A stretch of 10,677 nucleotides of DNA. It comes from CAYLSV01 sp964386435 (lineage in GTDB: Bacteria > Planctomycetota > Phycisphaerae > Tepidisphaerales > Tepidisphaeraceae). Shown in pieces: positions 1 to 6,144 of the stretch. A program made the translations under genes and the position numbers. Each line of letters opens with the position of its first letter. Position 1 is the first letter of the stretch. The stretch lies in NCBI GenBank assembly GCA_964386435.1, contig CAYLSV010000112.1:1-10677 (forward strand), given 5' to 3'. The notes beneath the pieces are model-generated. The model saw nothing but the letters and a program-made list of their open reading frames with translations. It was not told where the DNA came from and did not search any database.

Positions 1-16
1 ATCAACTCCAAGAACC

Positions 17-60
17 AATGCCGGCTGCGCCGGCTCCGCTTCCTCACGGGCGCGGCTCTG
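17..60. repeat. REP-like GC-rich palindrome upstream of the SDR gene
   Basis: The 85 bases before the first gene contain a hairpin at 20-34, two GCCGGC half-sites around a 3-base loop TGC, followed by a GC-rich tail containing CTTCCTCACGGG. The reverse complement (CCGTGAGGAAGCGG next to a GCCGGC hairpin) loosely resembles 7350-7410, which has CCGTGAGGAGCGGG followed by another CCGG-type hairpin. That suggests a dispersed repeat family, but the match between the two sites is partial. No clear promoter or Shine-Dalgarno sequence is visible in this leader. Confidence 0.35.
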
Positions 61-85
61 TGTCCCACCCTCCTGAACCACCGCC

Positions 86-1102
86 ATGTCCCTACGCAGC
101 AAACTTCTTCTCCTCTCCGCCGCCACGCTTGCCGGAACGCTTGCCACGCGAGCGGCGGTGCGACGGCAACGCTGGTACGACCTTGAGAACCGGGTCGTCG
201 TCATCACCGGCGGCAGTCGCGGGCTGGGGCTGGAGCTGGCCCGGCGGTTTGGGGATGAGCACGCGAGAATCGCCATCTGTGCCCGCGATGAGGCGGAGCT
301 GGCCGAGGCGGCGGCGGAGCTGCGGCGGCGGAACGTGGACGTGCTGGCCGAGCCGTGCGACGTGACGGATGCCGATCAGGTGGCGCGGTGTGTCGGGCAA
401 ATCCGCGAGCGGTTCGGGCGGATCGACGTCTTGGTGAACAACGCCGGCATCATCCAGGTCGGCCCGGCCGAGCAGATGACGGCAAACGATTTCGACCTCG
501 TCATGGCCACGAACTTCCGCGGCCCGCTGCGGTTGATCGAGGAAGTCGCCCCGGAAATGCGGCGGCGGGGCAGCGGCCGCATCGTCAACATCGCCAGCAT
601 CGGCGGGCTCATCCCCGTGCCGCACCTCGCCCCGTATTGCGCCGCCAAGCACGCCTTGGTCGGCCTCGGCACCACCCTCCGCGGCGACCTCGCCCGCGAG
701 GGCGTCTACCTCACCACCGTCTGTCCCGGCGTCATCCAGACCGGCAGCCCGCGGCACGCGCTGTTCAAGGGCAACGCCGCCGCCGAATACGAGTGGTTCG
801 CCGCCACCGCCAACGCGCCCGGCCTCGCCGTGCCGACGGGTGAGTTGGCCGTCAAGATCATCGACGCCACCCAGGCCGGCGATGCGCTGCTCGTGCACCC
901 TTGGCCCGCCAAGCTCCAGGCCAGCCTCCACGGCCTTGCCGCGGGCGTCGGCACGGAACTGGCCGCCCTCACCAGCCGCCTGCTCCCGATTGCCACCGGC
1001 CCGGCGACCGACGCCGTCCCCGGCCACGCCACCGGCGGCACCCTGCCCGACCCGCTCCGCCAACGCCAGGAAGCAAACGCGACCCGGTTCAACCAAGTGT
1101 GA
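86..1102 (+). CDS. SDR-family NAD(P)-dependent oxidoreductase, membrane-anchored
   Basis: This is a classical short-chain dehydrogenase/reductase with a Rossmann fold that oxidises or reduces a hydroxyl/carbonyl substrate using NAD(P). Visible motifs: cofactor glycine motif TGGSRGLG at residues 41-48, Asp92 in the CDVTD segment, NNAG at 118-121, catalytic Ser171 after NIA, the YxxxK pair Tyr184/Lys188, and CPG at 213-215. Arg67 after the second beta strand (CARDE) favours NADP(H). Residues 6-20 are hydrophobic and precede a basic stretch (RAAVRRQRW), so the protein is probably anchored in the membrane by its N terminus with the enzyme in the cytoplasm. At 338 aa it is longer than the usual ~250 aa core; the surplus is this anchor plus a C-terminal tail from about residue 275 that I cannot assign. 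The ATG at 86 is the natural start, but no Shine-Dalgarno precedes it. The next gene begins 33 bases after the stop on the same strand, so the two may be co-transcribed. The substrate cannot be read from the sequence. Confidence 0.93.
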   Translation: MSLRSKLLLLSAATLAGTLATRAAVRRQRWYDLENRVVVITGGSRGLGLELARRFGDEHARIAICARDEAELAEAAAELRRRNVDVLAEPCDVTDADQVARCVGQIRERFGRIDVLVNNAGIIQVGPAEQMTANDFDLVMATNFRGPLRLIEEVAPEMRRRGSGRIVNIASIGGLIPVPHLAPYCAAKHALVGLGTTLRGDLAREGVYLTTVCPGVIQTGSPRHALFKGNAAAEYEWFAATANAPGLAVPTGELAVKIIDATQAGDALLVHPWPAKLQASLHGLAAGVGTELAALTSRLLPIATGPATDAVPGHATGGTLPDPLRQRQEANATRFNQV

Positions 1103-1135
1103 CCGCCGTGGCACGCGGCGTGCATCGCGTTCGGC

Positions 1136-2194
1136 GTGAGCACGATTGCCCGGACACTTCGCCGCTCGCCCCTGACGCTGGCGAAGGCGGACCCGCAGCG
1201 GGCGGCGAAGCTGGCAAACCTCGTGTACGTCAGCGACGAGACGCCTGGCATCACCCGCAAGGGGGCCGGCAAGGGCTTCGCTTACTACGCGCCCGGCGGC
1301 ACGCGGATCACCTGCAAAATCGAGCGGCGGCGGCTGAACACGCTCGCCGTGCCCCCGGCCTACCGCGACGTGTGGCTCTGCCCGCTGCCCGACGGCCACA
1401 TCCAGGCCACCGGCTTCGACGATCGCGGCCGCAAGCAGTACCGTTACCACGACCGCTGGCACGAGGTCCGCGATGCGGCCAAATACCACCACCTCTCGGC
1501 CTTCGCCGAAGCGCTGCCAACCATCCGCAGGACGGTCGCGAACCATTTGCGCCGCAAGGGTTTGCCGCGGGAGAAGGTGCTGGCGGCCGTGGTCCGGCTC
1601 ATGGACAAAACCGGCGTCCGCATCGGCAATGATGAGTACGCCCGCGACCACGGCCACTATGGGGCGACCACGCTGCTCAACGATCACGCCGAGGTCCGAC
1701 GCGGCGGCCGGGTGACGATGAACTTTGTCGGCAAAAGCGGCAAGGAGGCGGAGATCGACTTGACCGATGCGCAGCTCGCCCGCGTCGTCGAGGCGTGCCA
1801 GGATTTGCCGGGGCAGGAGCTGTTCGGCTACGAGGACGACGCCGGTCGGCCGGTGGACGTGACGAGCCAGGACGTCAACGAGTACCTCCGCGACATCAGC
1901 GGCGGGCCGTTCACGGCCAAGGACTTCCGCACCTGGGCCGGCACCGTCGCCGCGGCGGCGCTGCTGCGGGACGCCCCGCCCGCCGACACCGTGACGGCCC
2001 GCAAGAAGACGGTCGTCGAGGTCGTCAAGCAGGTGGCCGCGGGGCTCAACAACACCCCGGCGGTTTGTCGCAAGTGCTACATCCACCCGGCAATCCTGAC
2101 CGCCTACGACGCCGGCCAAACCATTGACGCGGGCACGGCAGCCGACAGCCTGACCGCCGACGAGGTTGCCACCGTCGCGGCGCTGACCGGGTGA
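1136..2194 (+). CDS. DNA topoisomerase IB (poxvirus-type)
   Basis: This type IB topoisomerase relaxes supercoils by nicking one DNA strand through a 3'-phosphotyrosine intermediate; it needs no ATP. The 352-aa length fits bacterial members of the family. The expected catalytic residues are present: Arg162 in GVRIGNDEYA, Lys200 in FVGKSGKE, Arg265 in KDFRTWAGT, and the nucleophile Tyr315 in CRKCYIHP. The N-terminal domain, about residues 25-115, contains the conserved PPAYRDVWLCP segment and the GRKQYRYH motif characteristic of the family. The start is a GTG at 1136; no ATG or other in-frame start lies between it and the preceding gene's stop, and no Shine-Dalgarno is visible. It follows the SDR gene by 33 bases and converges on the acyl-CoA synthetase gene, whose stop lies 9 bases after its own. 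All catalytic residues are intact, so an active enzyme is expected. Confidence 0.95.
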   Translation: MSTIARTLRRSPLTLAKADPQRAAKLANLVYVSDETPGITRKGAGKGFAYYAPGGTRITCKIERRRLNTLAVPPAYRDVWLCPLPDGHIQATGFDDRGRKQYRYHDRWHEVRDAAKYHHLSAFAEALPTIRRTVANHLRRKGLPREKVLAAVVRLMDKTGVRIGNDEYARDHGHYGATTLLNDHAEVRRGGRVTMNFVGKSGKEAEIDLTDAQLARVVEACQDLPGQELFGYEDDAGRPVDVTSQDVNEYLRDISGGPFTAKDFRTWAGTVAAAALLRDAPPADTVTARKKTVVEVVKQVAAGLNNTPAVCRKCYIHPAILTAYDAGQTIDAGTAADSLTADEVATVAALTG

Positions 2195-2203
2195 GCTTGG
2201 GCG

Positions 2204-4876
2204 TCAAGCCAAGGTTCGGGTGGCGTGGACGATGCCTTCGTCGCGGTCGATTTGGGTGGCGAAGCCGTGCTCCTTGAAGGCTTGGATCATGCGGGTGTTG
2301 TCGGGCAACGTCTCGGCGACAAGGCTTTTCGTGCCGCGTTCGCGGGCGACCATGATGCCGTAATCGAGCAGGGCGCTGCCCAGCCGGCGGCCTTGCCAGG
2401 CGTCCTCGATGAACAGCGCGATTTCGGCCGAGTCGCCGGCGGGGTCGCTGATTTGCCGACACACGCCGTGCATCTGCCCGCCCACGAACGCGGCGATGGC
2501 CAGTTCGCGGTCGTAGTCGGTGAACACGTAGCGGGCGGCGACATCGTGGGAGAAGTCGCTGATGGCCGTGAAGAACCGGGCGCGGATGGTCGCCTCGCTG
2601 CTGCGGGCGAGCATGGCCCGCCAGGCGGATTCGTCGCTGGGCTTGATCGGGCGGAGCTCCACGGCCGTGCCGTCGGCGAGGGTGACGCGGTCCTGCAACT
2701 CCGCCGGGTAGGGGCGGATGGCCAGGTGGCTGTACCGGGCGTCGGGGCGGGCGGCGTCGGTGCCGGTGAGGCCGCGGGCGTCGAGGGCCAGCGCGCCCTC
2801 GGGGCCGATGAGCAGCGGGTTGATGTCGAACTCCTTGAGGTTCGGCGCGTCGGCGACCAGGAAGCTGAAGCGGATGATCGTCTCGACCAGCTTGTCCAAA
2901 TCCACCGCAGGCCGGCCGCGGTAGCCGGTGAGCAGCGGGAAGGTCCGCAGCCGGGCGAGCATGTTCCGCACCAGCGCCTCGGTGAGCGGCGGCAGGCCCA
3001 GCACCTTGTCCTTCATGATCTCCGCCGTCACGCCGCCGGCCCCCAGCAGGACGACGTTGCCGAAAATCGGGTCGCGGTTCATCCCCAAAATCAGCTCGAC
3101 AGTCCCCTTGATGTTGGCCATCGGCTGGACGCTGACGCCCTCGATGGTGGCGGTGGGATGGGCGGCACGGGCCGACTGCTGGATTTGCTCGAAGGCGGTT
3201 TTGACGGCCGATTCGTCCTTGAGGTTGAGCTTGACGCCGCCGACGTCGGTCTTGTGCGTGATGTCCGGCGAGAGCAGCTTGAGCACCACCGGGTAGCCGA
3301 TCTGACCCGCCTGCCGGGCGGCCTCCTCGGCGGTGGGGGCGCGGACGGCGCGGGTCGTCGGGATGCCGTAGGCGTCGAGCAGTTGCTTGGCCTCGATTTC
3401 CGAGAGCGTGTGGTCGGGTTTGGAGAGAATCGACTGGGCGAATCGGCCGCCGCGGTCGCGGTTGAACACCACGTCCGGCGGGCTGGGCAGCGGCGTTTCG
3501 TACAGCGTCTCGATGTTCTTCGCGTGGTCGACCAGGTGCATGAGCCCGCGGATCGCCCGCTCGGGCGACGGGTAGGTCGGCAAACCGGCGTCGGACAGCA
3601 CCTGCCGGCCCTCGGCGACGCTCACGCCGCCGAGCCAGGCGGTGAGCACCGGCTTCTTGGCATCCTTCACGGCCGCGGCGACCTGCTTGGCCGTCTCGGT
3701 CGGGTCGGTCATGGCCTGCGGGGTGAGGATGACCAGCACCGCGTCAACCCCGTCATCGGCCAGCACCGGGGCCAAGGCGTCGGCGTAGCGCTTGGGCGGG
3801 GCGTCGCCCAGGACGTCGACCGGGTTGCCGTGGCTCCAGAACGGCGGGAGGACGTCGTTGAGTTTCTCGACGGTGGCGGGCGAGAGGTCGGCGAGTTCGC
3901 CGTCCTCGGCGAGCAGGGCGTCGCTGGCCATCACGCCGGGGCCGCCGGCGTTGGTGACGATGCCGAGCCGGCCGCGCTTGGGGGCACGTTGGCGGGCCAG
4001 CAGTTCGGCGCAGTCGAAGAGGTCGTCGATGGAGTAGACCCGCTCGATGCCGCAGCGGCGGAAGGCGGCGTCGTGGACGTCGTCGGCGCCCATGAGCGCC
4101 CCGGTGTGGCTCATCGCCGCGGCGGCCGAGCGGGCGAACCGGCCGGCTTTGTAGGCGATGATGGGCTTGGTGCGGGTGAACGCCCGCGCCGCGGACATGA
4201 ACCGCCGGGCGTCGGTGAGGCTCTCGATATAGAGCAGCACGGCCGACACCGAGTCGTCGGCGCCGAAGTAGTCGATGAGGTCGCCGAACCCGACGTCGAT
4301 CATGTTGCCGACGCTGACGAAGTGGGAGAGGCCGATGTCCTTGCGGGCGGCCCAATCGAGGACGCTGGTGCCCAAAGCGCCGCTTTGGCTGATGAACGCC
4401 ACCCGGCCCGAGTGGGGCGTGGTGGCGGCAAAGCTGGCGTTGAGGCCCAGACCCGGCGTGATGACGCCCAGGCAGTTGGGGCCGATGATCCGCATGCCGG
4501 GAAATCGGCGGGCGATGTCCAACACCTGCTGTTCCAAGGCTTTGCCGTCCTCGCCGGCCTCGCGGAAGCCGGCGCTGATGACGACCACGCCCCGCACGCC
4601 CAACTCGCCGGCCTGCTCGATGATGGGCGGCACGGTCTGGCTTGGCGTGCAGATGACCACCAGGTCGGGCCGCTCGGGCAGATCGCTTAGCGTCCTGAAC
4701 GCCGGTTGGCCTTGGATGGTGTCGCGCTTGAAGTTGATCGGGTGGACCTCGCCGTGGAACCCGGCGGCGAGCATGTTGGCGAACACGGCCTGCCCGACGC
4801 TGCCGGGCGTGTCGCTGGCCCCGACGACGGCGACGCGCTGCGGGGCGAGGATGGGATCGAGGGAGGCACCAGTCAT
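2204..4876 (-). CDS. ADP-forming acyl-CoA synthetase / GNAT acetyltransferase fusion (Pat/PatZ-like)
   Basis: This 890-aa protein has the domain order of bacterial protein lysine acetyltransferases Pat/PatZ. About residues 8-140 form a CoA-binding Rossmann domain (VAVVGASDTPGSVGQA, RIIGPNCLGV). About 150-460 form succinyl-CoA-ligase-like domains (FISQSGALGTSV). About 485-700 form an ATP-grasp domain (YPVVLKLLSPDITHKTDVGG, LGAGGVTAEI, EFDINPLL). About 730-885 form a GNAT domain with the acetyl-CoA loop QGRRLG at 828-833 and candidate catalytic Glu818. Family knowledge: Pat/PatZ acetylates and silences acetyl-CoA synthetase and other enzymes, and its synthetase part is thought to be a sensor. 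Here the SHTGA motif with His257 is intact; this histidine is phosphorylated in true ADP-forming synthetases, so ligase activity is possible. The ATG at 4876 was chosen because homology begins directly after it; GGTGATGAC just upstream is at best a weak ribosome site. The frame stays open upstream, but that part reads through a repeat array and over the neighbouring gene. Confidence 0.9.
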   Translation of the reverse strand: MTGASLDPILAPQRVAVVGASDTPGSVGQAVFANMLAAGFHGEVHPINFKRDTIQGQPAFRTLSDLPERPDLVVICTPSQTVPPIIEQAGELGVRGVVVISAGFREAGEDGKALEQQVLDIARRFPGMRIIGPNCLGVITPGLGLNASFAATTPHSGRVAFISQSGALGTSVLDWAARKDIGLSHFVSVGNMIDVGFGDLIDYFGADDSVSAVLLYIESLTDARRFMSAARAFTRTKPIIAYKAGRFARSAAAAMSHTGALMGADDVHDAAFRRCGIERVYSIDDLFDCAELLARQRAPKRGRLGIVTNAGGPGVMASDALLAEDGELADLSPATVEKLNDVLPPFWSHGNPVDVLGDAPPKRYADALAPVLADDGVDAVLVILTPQAMTDPTETAKQVAAAVKDAKKPVLTAWLGGVSVAEGRQVLSDAGLPTYPSPERAIRGLMHLVDHAKNIETLYETPLPSPPDVVFNRDRGGRFAQSILSKPDHTLSEIEAKQLLDAYGIPTTRAVRAPTAEEAARQAGQIGYPVVLKLLSPDITHKTDVGGVKLNLKDESAVKTAFEQIQQSARAAHPTATIEGVSVQPMANIKGTVELILGMNRDPIFGNVVLLGAGGVTAEIMKDKVLGLPPLTEALVRNMLARLRTFPLLTGYRGRPAVDLDKLVETIIRFSFLVADAPNLKEFDINPLLIGPEGALALDARGLTGTDAARPDARYSHLAIRPYPAELQDRVTLADGTAVELRPIKPSDESAWRAMLARSSEATIRARFFTAISDFSHDVAARYVFTDYDRELAIAAFVGGQMHGVCRQISDPAGDSAEIALFIEDAWQGRRLGSALLDYGIMVARERGTKSLVAETLPDNTRMIQAFKEHGFATQIDRDEGIVHATRTLA

Positions 4877-4960
4877 GTCATCACCGTAGATGCGCCGCCG
4901 CCCGAAGATGCCGTTGAACCAGCCCCAACGTGCGACAGAATTAATCGGTGGGCAAGTGGT

Positions 4961-5142
4961 CGAGCGTCGAGCGTCGGGCGAGTGAACCGAGCGTCGGGCG
5001 TCGGGCGAGTGAACCGAGCGTCGGGCGTCGGGCGAGTGAACCGAGTGTCGAGCGAGTGAACCGAGCGTCGAGCGTCGGGCGAGTGAACCGAGCGTCGAGC
5101 GTCGGGCGAGTGAACGAGTGTCGGGCGTCGGGCGAGTGAACC
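4961..5142 (+). repeat. Left minisatellite array, 27-bp unit, seven copies
   Basis: Seven tandem units start at 4962, 4989, 5016, 5043, 5063, 5090 and 5116. A standard unit is 27 bp: two heptamers of the GAGCGTC / GGGCGTC type, one GGGCGAG heptamer and the hexamer TGAACC. Reading left to right the variants are A, B, B, C, A, A (one base short), then a variant B. B differs from A by G for A in the second heptamer, and C is a 20-bp unit missing one heptamer and carrying GAGTGTC. Bases 4961-5112 are the exact reverse complement of 5980-6131. There are no unique spacers, so it is not a CRISPR. The function is unknown. Confidence 0.92.
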
Positions 5143-5152
5143 GAACTCTCGG

Positions 5153-5201
5153 CGCCGACATAACCCCTGTTTCTGGCGTGTCAGCGGGGGTATTGTCGGT
5201 G
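5153..5201 (+). repeat. Left stem-loop, homologous to the inverted right one
   Basis: The arms are 5153-5167 and 5187-5201, with a 19-base loop. CGCCGACA pairs with TGTCGGTG (one G-T wobble), and ACCCC pairs with GGGGT, separated by a 2-base internal mismatch. Read on the + strand, this copy aligns along its whole length, with substitutions and one gap, to the - strand of 5916-5965. Lying just downstream of the secreted-protein gene on the - strand it could act as a terminator, but no U-tract follows. Confidence 0.65.
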
Positions 5202-5229
5202 TCGGTGGTGTCGGTGCGGGCGGAATCGC

Positions 5230-5844
5230 TTATTGTGTGATCACGCTCACCTCCGTGAAGAACACGCGGAAGCCCTCGGCGGTTTCGTGGTCGAGGGCGA
5301 GGGTGAGGGGGCCGAAGGTGTCGTAGCCGGACCACGTGAACCGCCGGCCCTGGCCGTTGGCGGGGGTGTAGGTCCAGGCGACGATCTTGCCGTCGGTGTC
5401 GATTTCGTAGAGGTACTCGTCGCTCGGCGTGAGGCCGACGTTGTCGAAGCGCACCAGCAGCCGGCGGTCGTCGCCCTCGGGCGGAAGCTCGCGGGCCAGC
5501 ACGCCCTCGTCGAGCAGTTTGAGCGGGGCGATGAGCCAGTAAGCGTCGTTGGTCCAGCGCTTGAACGCTTCGGAGTCGTCGGGCTGGTTGAGGTTGGTAA
5601 TCGTCTCCTGGCCGTTCATGGTGACGGCGACGTCGCCCGTGGTGACGTCCCAAACGTGTTGCGCCGCAAGGAGTTGCTGGCCTTGGTTCTCGACGTGGAA
5701 GGTGTAGGCGATCTGCGCCACCTGGTCCCACGATGCCCCGCCGTGGGCCTCGAAGACTTCCACGGCCAACGGCACGTCGGCGGCGGGTTGCAGCGCAGCC
5801 GGTTCGGCCGGCGCGAGGAGGATGGCCAACAGCAGGGCGAACAT
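5230..5844 (-). CDS. Small secreted protein of unknown function
   Basis: I do not recognise this 204-aa protein with certainty. Residues 1-19 (MFALLLAILLAPAEPAALQ) are a short signal peptide without an obvious lipobox cysteine, so export to the periplasm is expected. The mature part is acidic and probably beta-rich. It begins with AVEVFEAHGG and ASWDQVAQIAYTFHVEN, an arrangement (HGG, then W, then a beta strand) that recalls uncharacterised periplasmic proteins with a LolA-like half-barrel. Later it has YEIDTDGKIVAWTY and FTWSGYDTFGPLTL. There is no catalytic motif and no transmembrane segment beyond the signal. The ATG at 5844 was chosen because the signal peptide starts there; the frame stays open upstream to 6036 only by reading into the repeat array. 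No Shine-Dalgarno is visible. It is the only gene between the two inverted repeat arms, and lies between lpxA and the synthetase gene in the same orientation. Confidence 0.8.
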   Translation of the reverse strand: MFALLLAILLAPAEPAALQPAADVPLAVEVFEAHGGASWDQVAQIAYTFHVENQGQQLLAAQHVWDVTTGDVAVTMNGQETITNLNQPDDSEAFKRWTNDAYWLIAPLKLLDEGVLARELPPEGDDRRLLVRFDNVGLTPSDEYLYEIDTDGKIVAWTYTPANGQGRRFTWSGYDTFGPLTLALDHETAEGFRVFFTEVSVITQ

Positions 5845-5915
5845 GCCGCGAACATAGCCGCGTTGTGTGACCTGGACAACCCCCGAAAATCGTTCTCGCC
5901 CGTTGACAGCGTCGA

Positions 5916-5965
5916 CGTTGACAATAACCCCGCTGGCGCTGCTAAAAACCGGGGTTGTGTCAACG
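5916..5965 (-). repeat. Right stem-loop, 15 paired bases
   Basis: CGTTGACA (5916-5923) pairs perfectly with TGTCAACG (5958-5965), and AACCCCG (5926-5932) with CGGGGTT (5950-5956). They are separated by a small asymmetric internal loop, with a 17-base terminal loop. A further direct copy of CGTTGACA lies at 5901-5908, giving three copies of this octamer within 65 bases, which could be a protein-binding site. It lies about 70-120 bases upstream of the secreted-protein start and may control that gene. It matches the left stem-loop in inverted orientation. Confidence 0.75.
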
Positions 5966-5979
5966 CCACAATCACGAAC

Positions 5980-6131
5980 CACTCGCCCGACGCTCGACGC
6001 TCGGTTCACTCGCCCGACGCTCGACGCTCGGTTCACTCGCTCGACACTCGGTTCACTCGCCCGACGCCCGACGCTCGGTTCACTCGCCCGACGCCCGACG
6101 CTCGGTTCACTCGCCCGACGCTCGACGCTCG
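5980..6131 (-). repeat. Right minisatellite array, exact inverted copy of the left one
   Basis: Five complete units and one partial unit run in the opposite orientation to the left array. Reading the - strand from 6130 downwards, the order is A, B, B, C (20 bp, 6030-6049), A, partial A (5981-6002), the same order as the left array. The first unit starts 14 bases beyond the lpxA stop. The left array has one more unit, absent here. Together with 5966-5979 and the stem-loop, it fills most of the 300 bases between lpxA and the secreted-protein gene. Confidence 0.92.
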
Positions 6132-6144
6132 GTTTAGCGTGAGC

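Larger units (their letters stand above)
4877..5229. other. Intergenic region holding the left repeat array and stem-loop
   Basis: These 353 bases separate the secreted-protein gene (downstream side) from the synthetase/GNAT gene on the - strand. I see no gene here. From left to right they hold an 84-base leader of the synthetase gene with one AT-rich patch (GAATTAATCG near 4939-4948), the repeat array at 4961-5142, the stem-loop at 5153-5201, and a short run of GTCGGTG-type repeats to about 5217. I find no convincing -35/-10 pair for the synthetase gene. Confidence 0.7.
4961..6131. other. Symmetrical composite element: inverted arrays and stem-loops bracketing one gene
   Basis: The segment is organised as array, stem-loop, gene, inverted stem-loop, inverted array. 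The outermost 152 bp at each end are perfect inverted repeats, and the stem-loops inside them (5153-5201 and 5916-5965) are diverged homologues in inverted orientation. The only gene inside is the small secreted protein. No transposase, integrase or recombinase is encoded, and I find no convincing target-site duplication just outside the arms. It could be a non-autonomous mobile element with cargo, an invertible segment, or two independently placed repeat elements kept identical by gene conversion. The structure is seen directly; its nature is inference. Confidence 0.5.

Noticed and set aside
2196..2213. Shared terminator at the convergent junction of the topoisomerase and synthetase genes
   Set aside because: Only a 5-bp stem (CTTGG/CCAAG) with an 8-base loop and no T-run is visible, too weak to call.
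2225..4690. Long + strand frame of 821 codons opposite the synthetase/GNAT gene
   Set aside because: It lies entirely antisense to a gene with clear domain motifs, and its translation is Gly/Asp/Val-rich low-complexity sequence typical of the mirror frame of GC-rich genes.
4961..5142. CRISPR array
   Set aside because: The repeats are contiguous, imperfect and partly 20 bp long, with no unique spacers between them.
5903..5948. + strand promoter from TTGACA boxes at 5903 or 5918
   Set aside because: The TTGACA copies are part of the stem-loop, the only -10-like sequence (TAAAAA at 5943) is poor and badly spaced, and no + strand gene follows.
4706..6142. Repetitive open frames through both arrays (SVGRVNRAS- or ARRSTLGS-type peptides)
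   Set aside because: A 27-bp unit is a multiple of three, so several frames stay open by chance. The 20-bp unit shifts the frame, there is no usable start, and the same DNA reads open on both strands.
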